Below, piece by piece: positions 1 to 6,270 of a stretch of DNA of 6,490 nt (position 1 is its first letter; each line of letters starts with the position of its first letter). Source of the DNA: Bifidobacteriaceae bacterium (lineage in GTDB: Bacteria; Actinomycetota; Actinomycetes; Actinomycetales; WQXJ01). The notes beneath the pieces were generated by a model that saw nothing but the letters and a program-made list of their open reading frames with translations, was not told the origin of the DNA and searched no databases. The stretch is taken from assembly GCA_031268115.1 (NCBI GenBank), contig JAIRXV010000249.1, forward strand, positions 1-6,490, written 5' to 3'. The position numbers were made by a program, and so were the translations under genes.

Positions 1-2055
1 GGTCTTGGTGACCGAGGCTTGGGTGTCGAACCAGTAATGGCCCTGGTCCACGTAGAAGTAGGTGGACTGCTGCTCCATCGCATCCAAGGCCGCGCCGAAG
101 TTCCCCAAGGCATCGCCGGGGACGGCGGCGCCCAGCCACACATACTGCTTGTCCAGCCCCTTGTGCACAGACTTGGCCCTGGGCGCGGCACCCATGAAAA
201 TGGTTCGGGCGATCCGGCGAGTCACGTGGCGAACACCAAGGTTAGAGCGGGTGTTGTCGATCTGGGCGGCCGTGGCGGCGGGTCCGTCGATGTCAGAATC
301 GATGATCGGCTTCCACGAATCCTCCAGGTATTGGGTCAGGTCGGTGTTGACCGTGGTCGCGTCCAACGGCACGTTGCCGGGCAGGATCAACACCGAGGTG
401 TCGCCCTCGGCCCACAGCTCGTGAACCACCGAGGAGATCAGCTTCAACACCCCCCGGGTCCGTTGGAACCGCTCCAGCGCCGACCAGTCCTCATACAGCC
501 GGTCCAGCAACTCTGGATGCAGCGGATAGGACGCTTTGATCCGGTTCTCGTATGACGTGTCCGGGGCGGAGACATCACGCGGGAACTGAGTTTGGTTTTC
601 CCGGTACATGGTCACGAACCGCCGGGCAGTGGCCGCAATCGCGGCCAGCCCTTCAGCGCCGGGATCTTGGAACAGGCGGCGGCGCACGATCTCGAAGGAC
701 TCATCCTTGGACGATGGCCGCCACTGGTCGGCCTTGCGGCGAATCACATTCTGCAACCGCCGCAGCGCCTCATGCCCGTTCGTCCCGCCGATTTCGATGT
801 CGTTGCCCCTGCCATCTCCCGAATCCGAGGCAGGGATCGAGACCACCAACATCGTGCCGGGCACCGACTCCACCGTCTCAGTCAGCGTCTGCGCGAAGGT
901 GAACTGAGTGTCGAACGAACCCCCGGGCAGCCCATCCTTACCCACCAGGTCGCGGGCGTACGCCACCCACTCGTCGATCAGAATCAGCGCCGGACCGTAC
1001 CGCTCAAGCAGCGTCTGGAGCGATGCGCCAGGATTGGTGCCGGCTGCGTCATCGGCGGCGACGATGGCGAACCCATCCTTCCCGCCAAGCTGCCAAGCGA
1101 GTTCACCCCACATGGTGTGGATCCCGGGACGGCCATCTTCGTAAGAGGCTGACCCGGCCTTAATGCGATTGCCGACGATGGCGGCCCGCCTGACCTCCTT
1201 ACCCCGAAGTTTCGTAGCGCTAACGTGCGCGATCAACTCCTGCAATTCCTGCGGGAAGTCTGCGACCGGAGTGTCCCCAAACAGGTGGTAGAGGGCCAAC
1301 ATCGAGTGGGTTTTGCCTCCACCGAAGTTGGTCTGCAAGTTCACGATCGGACTGGCCGAACCATCGCCAATGATCCGCACCAACGCCCGTGACAGCAGAT
1401 CGCGCAGACCCTCGGTCAGATAGGTCCGGTTGAAGAACTCCACTGGCTCGGCGTACTCCGGCGCGGTCGCCTTGCCGGTCGCGACCTGATGCAGATCGGC
1501 GGCGAACTCCGATGCCGTGAATTTGCCCCTAGCAACATCGTCATGCGGCCGAATCACCTCACGCCACGGCTTCAGCCCGCCTGACGGCGCAACCGATACT
1601 GACGCCCTGCGGACGGACTTGCGGGTCTGGTCCTCAAACACCGTGCGCTGGAGGTCTGCCTTCAGCTTGCGGACATCGGCCGCCGAGTCTGGCGCGTTGA
1701 CCGCTTCCAGCAGACGTTCGATGGTGTCCAACGCCCGGTAGGCGTCATCGGAGGAGAACGTTTCGGTGTTGCCGTGTGCCCAGAGGTTCCGCGTCTCGCG
1801 TAGCTCCTGCGCCCACGCCTGGTGCGTGCGAGACAGCACGTCCCTGAAAGAGGAGCCAAACTCGGTGATCGCCCGCAACTGGACCTGGATGTCCCCTCTG
1901 TTCAGAGAGCGTCCACCGGAGCGGGCCGCCCACAGCTCATCCCAGTTGGCCTGCCCGCCGAACGCCTTGCGCATCACCTCGTCCACGACATCGACCAGCC
2001 CCTCGTTCAACAGATCGAGGGCCTTGCCAACCCGTTCCCGGTTATTCATCGCCAT
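1..2055 (-). CDS. DUF499 family ATPase with N-terminal Swt1-type HEPN domain (3' end beyond window)
   Basis: The frame stays open for 685 codons from ATG 2055 to the window edge, so the C-terminus is missing; relatives are usually about 900-1100 residues. Residues 1 to about 110 look like a Swt1-type HEPN domain, with opening residues NRERVGKALDLLNEGLVDVV and the motif R89-N-L-W-A-H94, which fits the RNxxxH pattern of HEPN ribonucleases. A P-loop follows: NFGGGKTH at 243-250 with K248. The Walker B strand is LILIDEW with D361 and E362. This arrangement matches DUF499 proteins, AAA-like ATPases found beside DUF1156 methylases in defence cassettes. ATP hydrolysis is inferred from the motifs; the role is probably to power or gate the defence complex. 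The start is supported by GAGGAGG seven bases upstream. A second ATG at 2049 overlaps the stop of a short upstream frame, but lies too far from this site. Family assignment is firm; RNase activity of the HEPN part is a guess. Confidence 0.9.
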   Translation of the reverse strand, partial: MAMNNRERVGKALDLLNEGLVDVVDEVMRKAFGGQANWDELWAARSGGRSLNRGDIQVQLRAITEFGSSFRDVLSRTHQAWAQELRETRNLWAHGNTETFSSDDAYRALDTIERLLEAVNAPDSAADVRKLKADLQRTVFEDQTRKSVRRASVSVAPSGGLKPWREVIRPHDDVARGKFTASEFAADLHQVATGKATAPEYAEPVEFFNRTYLTEGLRDLLSRALVRIIGDGSASPIVNLQTNFGGGKTHSMLALYHLFGDTPVADFPQELQELIAHVSATKLRGKEVRRAAIVGNRIKAGSASYEDGRPGIHTMWGELAWQLGGKDGFAIVAADDAAGTNPGASLQTLLERYGPALILIDEWVAYARDLVGKDGLPGGSFDTQFTFAQTLTETVESVPGTMLVVSIPASDSGDGRGNDIEIGGTNGHEALRRLQNVIRRKADQWRPSSKDESFEIVRRRLFQDPGAEGLAAIAATARRFVTMYRENQTQFPRDVSAPDTSYENRIKASYPLHPELLDRLYEDWSALERFQRTRGVLKLISSVVHELWAEGDTSVLILPGNVPLDATTVNTDLTQYLEDSWKPIIDSDIDGPAATAAQIDNTRSNLGVRHVTRRIARTIFMGAAPRAKSVHKGLDKQYVWLGAAVPGDALGNFGAALDAMEQQSTYFYVDQGHYWFDTQASVTKT

Positions 2056-2150
2056 GCGACTGCCTCCTCGCTGTAGTCACTGGAATCTCCGAATGGCTGA
2101 GTGGTTGAAATTGCTGGCGTCTTCGTGTGCCGCACGCTTATCGCGCTCAT
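2046..2150 (-). CDS. Possible 34-residue linker peptide between methylase and ATPase
   Basis: A 35-codon frame starts at ATG 2150, whose ATGA overlaps the stop (2149-2147) of the restored-frame methylase tail. It ends at TGA 2048-2046, overlapping the DUF499 start region: ATG 2055 lies inside it and ATG 2049 forms another ATGA. GAGGTGG at 2164-2158 gives a plausible ribosome site seven bases upstream. The peptide begins MSAISVRHTKT, has a Thr/Ser-rich middle and an acidic part (GDSSDYSEE), and has no signal peptide, membrane segment or known domain. I do not recognise it. Its likeliest job is to carry ribosomes across the gap to the ATPase start (translational coupling). It could equally be a chance frame in a 92-bp intergenic gap. 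Confidence 0.35.
   Translation of the reverse strand: MSAISVRHTKTPAISTTQPFGDSSDYSEEAVAWR
2063..2069 (-). promoter_or_regulatory. Shine-Dalgarno site of the DUF499 gene
   Basis: The minus strand reads GAGGAGG, with seven bases between it and ATG 2055. This decides for 2055 over the nearby ATG at 2049, which would be 13 bases away. Confidence 0.75.
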
Positions 2151-2533
2151 GGCTGGTCCACCTCAAGGTCGAGCGTGGGTTGCACGGCGCGAGACGCCGC
2201 CGCATACCGTCTGGCCTGCGCGTTCAAGTCACCCCAGGCCGAGACCAAACCGTTGAATAGCAGGGCGTCCTGAGCGTCGCCCTTCCTCTCCGCCTCATGG
2301 AACAGAAGGAAGCCAAGCTCCTTCACGGCGTCGAGTGGCACCTTCGCGCCCACTGCCGGCAACAGCGCAGCCACCTGATCTGCGCCCTGCTTCGACAGCA
2401 CCGCCGCGAGGCGGACAACCGCCTCCCAGACGCTTACCCGATCATCGCTGGACGGATCCCAATCACCTTCGAGCTCTGCGGCCGGCAGCAATCTTGACTT
2501 GCCGCCCTTTGCCTCGAAGATGCCCCCCCCCCC
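2147..2533 (-). pseudogene. Out-of-frame C-terminal 124 residues of the DUF1156 methyltransferase
   Basis: Reading past the G tract in the next frame gives IFEAKGGKSRLLPAAELEGD, then DWDPSSDDRVSVWEAVVRLA, a helical stretch, and HEAERKGDAQDALLFNGLVS, ending LEVDQP with TGA at 2149-2147. Relatives typically end with a KVRLL...WDP.TD..LTVWEA...ERKGW..EAL.YN pattern, so this is the genuine C-terminus of the upstream methylase and not a separate gene. It has no start codon or ribosome site of its own just after the tract. Removing one G (or adding two) fuses it to residue 820 of the upstream frame. It is undamaged, with no internal stops, which argues for a reversible switch or a sequencing slip over old decay. 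Confidence 0.85.
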
Positions 2534-4982
2534 GCACCAACGCACCCAAAGACGTGTCCGTCGAACGCGAAAGTTGATCGGCAATTCCTGAAGACTGTGT
2601 ACCCCACCCATACTGGCGATACCACTTCACGGCAAAGCGTGTGTCCGAATCGAATTCCGATTCCTGCTCATCAATCACCTCATCAAGAATTTGGTTGATG
2701 AGCAACAAAGCATCACGAACCCGCATATCCGAACCATCGGCTTCGCGAACCCGAGAGAAACGCGAATAGATCGACATCCCAGGCCCAATCGCCGCCTGCG
2801 CCAAATCCACCGGCGCCACCGCACCCTGCATCATGGCACGAAGTGCGCCGGGCAATTCAAGCCGCAGGAGGTCAAGAAACTGGCGCGCTGTTGTCGCAGG
2901 AGCGTCCGCGGGGCGCGGACGGCAGGCCAGAACGATAGAAGAGGCGAGAGCGTTGGCTCCCACGCTGATCATTCGACCGCCTCGCTCAGACCTCACGGGC
3001 CAGGTCGCGGTCACCTCCCAGCCCGAGGCCGTCAGCCCATCCAGCAACGTATGCCATCCGATTGAGGCCGCTCCCTCGCCTGTCGCATCCTGCTGCTTGT
3101 AGGCATAGTAGACGGCGAGCGGACAGGCATGACTTGCCGTGTGCCGGATACTGACGAACACGCGATTGAAAGCGTCAACAAAGAAACGCTCCGCACCCAC
3201 CTTGCCGTCATGACGATACGGGTTCGCCACTAGTTCATCAGCTTTGGGAACAAGTATGGTCGAAAAAAGGGAAGGATAAATCCCGCATAGACTCCTCCTG
3301 AGCCAGACATAGAAGTAGTCGGACAAGTCCGAGTAGTCAACATTGTCGTAGTACGGCGGGTCGGTAGAGACTACCGCGTGGGAATACGGTCGAGTCGCGG
3401 CATCCACTTGGTGCGCTTCACCAGCAACTGTGTCGGGAAGTCGCTCGACAACCTGCGCAACCCACTCGATATTACTCGTGCAGCTGCCAGACGAATCCGA
3501 AAATGGATTCGCTTCGGCAAAGTCCCAGGTCATAGGTATCGCTTGACGTGCGAAGACGTTGCGGATCTTCTCACCGAGGGACTGCCAGCTCGCGATAGAT
3601 GAGAGCCTGTCCGCCTGGCGACCAATAATGAAGCTCAGATAAGTCGCGATGGCATCGGCGTAGGCTGCGGCGTCAACGCCACCCTCATCCAGCCTGACAC
3701 CCCGGGGCAGCCCGACTCCGAGCGCGTCAGCAAACACTCGCTCTCGTGCCTCAGTCACCAAGTCACTCAGAGTGACCATCGTCATGGCCTGGCGATTCGT
3801 GAAGGCGTCACCCCAAGTCGGCATACCGTACATGGGCAAACGGTCAACATCATGATTTGGGAAAGGTACCTGCTGTTCGGGAAGACCAGGGGGACGGCTG
3901 ACCGAAGCCGCGTCAGCCTGCTCAGTGCTCGGCGAGAGATAGACACGGCCGCGTTCACCCTCCGCAACCAAGGCGATGAGATGCGTGCCAAGCCTTCCAG
4001 CAACAGCCTCGGAACGTATGTATGCGTTCGGAATCGGTGTGCTGTCGGCCAGAGAGACTCCTCTGCCACCGATTATCGTTCCGTTGGCAGTCCCTTGCGG
4101 GCCTGTGGCATCGCGACGAACCGTGTAGGAGACCTTCCCGTTTCCAACGCGGGCATCAATCCAGGCTTCCTTGCCCTTCTTCTTGCTCAGCCACCAGGAA
4201 CGTACCAGTGGTACCTCGATGGGATTCGCCGGATTTGGAGACCTGACAGTTCGCGCCCAAATCCACGCGATGACCGTGCACTCTTGGCCGTTGCCGTCTG
4301 TGACCGTCGGATAGTGATGCCCGATCCGGCGGAACGCCTCATCGCGCATCCACTGGCCGTAGTAGCGAACATCTTCAGCGAGTCCCTCGGCGCGGCGCCA
4401 GCCGTCTACACGGCCTTCGGCACCTGGATGTACGGGTGGGCGCCCGGCAAACTTGGGTGGAATCTCGATCAGCGCCTTATTGATAAGCACCGCAACCGGA
4501 TTAAGGTCTGAGGCGTGCGCTTCCAGGCCAAGGCGTTGAGCCTCCAACGGGATGGAGCCACCCCCGGCGAAGGGATCGAGCACCGCTGGAAGCTTCCCGG
4601 CGTTGGACTTCCTGATCTCGGCCTGCGCCATCGCGAACAACTCCCGCCCCGAAACCGTCCGTCCCTGGGACGGCAAAGGGATGCCTTGGGCGTCTGGTGC
4701 GGTGTTTTCCCACACCACCATGGCCTCGATCAGCTCATGGAGCCGCCTCCGCTCGGCGTCCTGCTCCTCGACAGTCGGGAACTCCTCAGGATGCGCCGAA
4801 GGATCATCAACCAGTTGCGCGAACAGCACGGCCCGGGCGGTCGCCAGGGGGCGCCGAGCCCACCACAGATGCAAAGTGGACGGATGCCCATGCCGGATCG
4901 ACTTCTCGCGAGCGGACTCGGCGTTGATCTTCTCGAGTGGCAACCCAACCTCGATGAGCTTCTTCCTGCGCGGTTCGGTCAT
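2463..4982 (-). CDS. DUF1156 DNA methyltransferase, frameshifted (phase OFF) form, 839 residues
   Basis: This is a putative DNA adenine-N6 or cytosine-N4 methyltransferase of a defence cassette. The N-terminal DUF1156 signature is clear (KKLIEVGLPLEKINAESARE, then STLHLWWARRPLATARA at 35-51). The AdoMet-binding motif DPFAGGGS is at 136-143. The catalytic motif DPPYYDN starts at D541. Motif I before DPPY fits alpha/gamma-type order. ATG 4982 is chosen because AGGAGG lies seven bases upstream and the DUF1156 signature begins there, while upstream codons overlap the abi gene and do not look like the family. ATGA overlap with abi implies coupled translation. At residues 817-820 an 11-G run shifts the frame: the protein then gains about 20 basic foreign residues (HLRGKGRQVK...) and stops at 2463. 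The true C-terminus continues in the adjacent frame to 2147; an in-frame gene would give 944 residues, the normal size for this family. Both catalytic motifs remain in the short form, but the lost tail is conserved in relatives, so it may be inactive. Confidence 0.9.
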   Translation of the reverse strand: MTEPRRKKLIEVGLPLEKINAESAREKSIRHGHPSTLHLWWARRPLATARAVLFAQLVDDPSAHPEEFPTVEEQDAERRRLHELIEAMVVWENTAPDAQGIPLPSQGRTVSGRELFAMAQAEIRKSNAGKLPAVLDPFAGGGSIPLEAQRLGLEAHASDLNPVAVLINKALIEIPPKFAGRPPVHPGAEGRVDGWRRAEGLAEDVRYYGQWMRDEAFRRIGHHYPTVTDGNGQECTVIAWIWARTVRSPNPANPIEVPLVRSWWLSKKKGKEAWIDARVGNGKVSYTVRRDATGPQGTANGTIIGGRGVSLADSTPIPNAYIRSEAVAGRLGTHLIALVAEGERGRVYLSPSTEQADAASVSRPPGLPEQQVPFPNHDVDRLPMYGMPTWGDAFTNRQAMTMVTLSDLVTEARERVFADALGVGLPRGVRLDEGGVDAAAYADAIATYLSFIIGRQADRLSSIASWQSLGEKIRNVFARQAIPMTWDFAEANPFSDSSGSCTSNIEWVAQVVERLPDTVAGEAHQVDAATRPYSHAVVSTDPPYYDNVDYSDLSDYFYVWLRRSLCGIYPSLFSTILVPKADELVANPYRHDGKVGAERFFVDAFNRVFVSIRHTASHACPLAVYYAYKQQDATGEGAASIGWHTLLDGLTASGWEVTATWPVRSERGGRMISVGANALASSIVLACRPRPADAPATTARQFLDLLRLELPGALRAMMQGAVAPVDLAQAAIGPGMSIYSRFSRVREADGSDMRVRDALLLINQILDEVIDEQESEFDSDTRFAVKWYRQYGWGTQSSGIADQLSRSTDTSLGALVRGGGHLRGKGRQVKIAAGRRARR
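2523..2533 (-). repeat. G11 homopolymer tract (C11 on + strand), candidate phase-variation switch
   Basis: Eleven consecutive G on the coding strand follow a GTGC and encode Arg-Gly-Gly-Gly. Tract length sets the product: G10 or G13 gives the full-length methylase (944 or 945 residues), G11 (present here) stops at 2463 after 839 residues, and G12 would stop at 2434 after about 849. Runs this long are hypermutable through slipped-strand mispairing. I noticed no other homopolymer of this length in the window. Confidence 0.8.
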
Positions 4983-5953
4983 CGGTGGCCCTCCTGCTTC
5001 CAGATGATCTTGTTGGTCCAATCGGTGGGCACGCCCATCTCCCCCGTGGATCGTCCGGCAATGGTTGGGAAGGTGGTGAGCGTGGACACGATGGTTTCCC
5101 GCCACTGGGCCTCGGGGCTGAGGTGATCGGTCAGATACGCCGTGATCGCGAGGACCGCGTATACCTTGTCGCTAGGGGTTCCCGTCAGGTGTTGAAGGGA
5201 TGCGGGCAGGTCATTCGTCTGTAGCATCGGCTGTTGGATGAGCCGCCGGTTCCAGAGCCGGGCGTTGTGGGCGCAAATGTTGCGAACGTAGTTGGCGGTC
5301 GTAAGCCAGCTCCGCAGGGTTCGTTCCCGCGTCAGTCCAGCTGACGCCGCGATGGCTTGGCGGTCAGCGTGCACAAGGAACTGATACAGCCGTGTGACCG
5401 CGCCGAAATCGAAGAACTCGCACGCAATCCAAATGGGCAACGGGGGACCATATTTGGCCAGATTGTGACCGACGTATGGCTCAGTCTGAGCGCGGCCCTG
5501 CAGGCGGGCGTATTCACTGAGCCACCAGCTGAATGCCGTGTCCCGAACACTGCCCCTCACCTGAGATCGTCGTGTTGCCCTGGGATCGAGACTCGCGGCG
5601 TTGGTATGACCGAACGGGTCTCGCTTGCCGAGGACGTAGGCGATCCGCGACCGGACACCAACTTCAACGAGCTGGATTCCTTTCAGAAGAGCACCGCGAA
5701 GCGCCCTGTCGAATTCCAACAGGCTGGCCACGTCCTCGAATAGAATTCCAGGCCGCACTTGGTCAAGACGTTTCTGACAGTTTGGATCCGACGGGTCGGG
5801 AAGGCGGAAAGAATGCAGGTAGCCGGTGAAGTTGTAGTACCCGACCAACTCAAGTGTGCGAGTGGCGCGGGCGTCGTCGGAACAAACCAGACCCCTGGAC
5901 TTGAGAAGCGCGAGCTGCTGGGCATATGACAGGTGGGGCTTGGCGTAGGTCAT
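4979..5953 (-). CDS. Abi family (Abi_2, AbiD/AbiF-type) HEPN protein, 324 residues
   Basis: This is a predicted abortive-infection or toxin-like protein of the Abi_2 family. The N-terminus shows the family pattern: YAKPHLSYAQQLALLKSRGL at 3-22, a GYYNFTGY block at 38-45, LLEFDRALRGALLKGIQLVE near 78-97, then VRSRIAYVLG. Near the C-terminus is NYVRNICAHNARLWNRRL, with the HEPN motif R224-N-I-C-A-H229; in this family it is the predicted RNase centre. There is no signal peptide or membrane segment, so it is cytosolic. ATG 5953 is preferred over TTG 5965 or GTG 5959 because the preceding frame ends in an ATGA overlap there; the only ribosome-site candidate is a weak GGCGG five bases upstream. The stop forms an ATGA with the methylase start. 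A twin hairpin element lies just upstream. The substrate is unknown; RNA cleavage on phage infection is an inference from the family. Confidence 0.88.
   Translation of the reverse strand: MTYAKPHLSYAQQLALLKSRGLVCSDDARATRTLELVGYYNFTGYLHSFRLPDPSDPNCQKRLDQVRPGILFEDVASLLEFDRALRGALLKGIQLVEVGVRSRIAYVLGKRDPFGHTNAASLDPRATRRSQVRGSVRDTAFSWWLSEYARLQGRAQTEPYVGHNLAKYGPPLPIWIACEFFDFGAVTRLYQFLVHADRQAIAASAGLTRERTLRSWLTTANYVRNICAHNARLWNRRLIQQPMLQTNDLPASLQHLTGTPSDKVYAVLAITAYLTDHLSPEAQWRETIVSTLTTFPTIAGRSTGEMGVPTDWTNKIIWKQEGHR
4990..4995 (-). promoter_or_regulatory. Shine-Dalgarno site of the DUF1156 methylase, inside the abi 3' end
   Basis: AGGAGG on the minus strand stands seven bases before ATG 4982 and lies within the last codons of the abi gene. 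It fixes the methylase start 41 codons inside the longest possible frame. Confidence 0.85.
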
Positions 5954-6270
5954 CGACACCGCCAAACAAGAGAAGACCGGCCTTGCCGAGTGATTCGGTA
6001 GAGGGCCGGTTCAAGTACCGTCAGTCTACGACCAATGCAGACAACGTTCAACTGAGCTCGCAGTGCCGGAACGCTCACGCCACGCAGTCTCACGTAAGAT
6101 GCTTGCGTATGCCCAGGACGAGGCCGCATGGGCGGTCGCCGCGCCGGGGCGATTCCTTTGTCCCCGATCCACCGCTGGTCGCCACACCCAACAAGGGAAG
6201 ACCGGCCTTGCCGAGAGTCTCGGTAGAGGGCCGGTACGAGTGGCCCAAGCCTAACGGATCGCGTGTTCAT
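5950..6270 (-). CDS. Doubtful 106-residue Arg-rich frame spanning both hairpin elements
   Basis: ATG 6270 overlaps the stop of the upstream gene as ATGA, has GGGAGG nine bases upstream (6285-6280), and the frame ends in an ATGA overlap with the abi start at 5953. The signals are therefore those of a coupled gene. The product, however, is Arg-rich and has no recognisable domain. Because the hairpin copies are 225 bp apart they fall in the same frame and encode a repeated peptide, ALYRxxRQGRSSLV. I see it mainly as a stop-free passage through an RNA-bearing region, perhaps translated at a low level to couple abi to the upstream gene. A genuine small antitoxin-like protein is not excluded. Confidence 0.25.
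   Translation of the reverse strand: MNTRSVRLGPLVPALYRDSRQGRSSLVGCGDQRWIGDKGIAPARRPPMRPRPGHTQASYVRLRGVSVPALRAQLNVVCIGRRLTVLEPALYRITRQGRSSLVWRCR
5965..6028 (-). repeat. Hairpin-bearing 64-bp direct repeat, copy 1 (abi-proximal)
   Basis: This copy matches 6190-6253 at a constant offset of 225 bp. The first 52 bp (5965-6016) show about 46 identities to copy 2. The far end carries TAGACT versus TAGGCT, exactly 12 nt before the hairpin in both copies. On the minus strand the order is TAGRCT, 12 variable bases, the 35-nt hairpin, then CTTCYCTTGTT. It ends 11 bp before the abi ATG. Confidence 0.85.
5976..6010 (-). ncRNA. Interrupted hairpin 1, candidate small RNA or leader element of abi
   Basis: On the minus strand the outer stem ACCGGCC/GGCCGGT (7 bp) encloses an asymmetric internal loop (CTCTA opposite CAA) and an inner stem CCGA/TCGG. 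A pyrimidine-rich CTTCTCTTGTTT follows, so it could also act as a weak intrinsic terminator or attenuator in front of abi. A promoter-like pair at 6023-6051 would start a transcript a few bases before it. The strand is not certain: the plus strand forms the same fold, with a G-T (G-U in RNA) pair where the minus strand has an A-C mismatch. No family name is assigned. Confidence 0.5.
6023..6051 (-). promoter_or_regulatory. Candidate sigma-70-type promoter before hairpin 1 and abi
   Basis: On the minus strand TTGAAC (6051-6046) and TAGACT (6028-6023) are separated by 17 bases. Each hexamer matches the consensus at four of six positions. Transcription would begin near 6017-6014, just ahead of the hairpin. 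Copy 2 has the equivalent TAGGCT at 6253-6248 but no convincing -35 box at that spacing. Confidence 0.4.
6190..6253 (-). repeat. Hairpin-bearing 64-bp direct repeat, copy 2 (helicase-proximal)
   Basis: This is the second copy of the element at 5965-6028, with the same hairpin, the same 12-nt gap to a TAGGCT hexamer and the same pyrimidine-rich flank. It begins 14 bp after the stop codon of the upstream gene. The 161 bp between copies (6029-6189) show no further copy, no recognisable RNA gene and no domain-bearing frame. Confidence 0.85.
6201..6235 (-). ncRNA. Interrupted hairpin 2, candidate small RNA
   Basis: The outer stem ACCGGCC/GGCCGGT is identical to copy 1. The inner stem is stronger: CCGAG/CTCGG with a three-base ACT loop. 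The internal loop CTCTA/CAA is kept exactly. Sequence differences from copy 1 within the hairpin are confined to the apical loop and its closing pair, so the fold is conserved while the tip varies. Function is unknown. Confidence 0.5.

Noticed and set aside
19..1152. Long plus-strand open frames opposite the DUF499 gene
   Set aside because: They are antisense shadows caused by GC-rich codon bias; their products are Arg/Gly/Pro-rich with no domain, while the minus frame has clear HEPN and P-loop motifs.
2094..2104. TGGCTGAGTGG on the + strand, identical to a tRNA Ser/Leu D-arm (A-box) pattern
   Set aside because: No T-loop GTTCGA-type sequence, acceptor stem or sensible anticodon arm could be found around it, and it lies across the methylase-ATPase junction.
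2463..2533. The 839-residue methylase end as a natural C-terminus
   Set aside because: The last 20 or so residues are basic and unlike the family, while the next frame supplies the expected conserved tail directly after the G run.
4983..5105. Upstream extension of the methylase by 41 codons
   Set aside because: It would overlap abi by over 120 bp, its His-rich sequence does not resemble the family, and the AGGAGG at 4990-4995 points to ATG 4982.
3852..5126. Plus-strand open frames opposite the methylase and abi genes
   Set aside because: No ribosome sites or protein signatures were seen, and the opposite strand carries the DUF1156 and Abi_2 signatures over the same bases.
5954..6010. Hairpin 1 plus CTTCTCTTGTTT as a plain operon terminator
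   Set aside because: The U-run is broken by C and G, the stem contains a large internal loop, and the abi start lies only 23 nt on; kept only as a possible attenuator.
5965..6253. CRISPR array
   Set aside because: Only two repeat copies with 161 bp between them, and no cas genes; the spacing is far outside a CRISPR spacer range.
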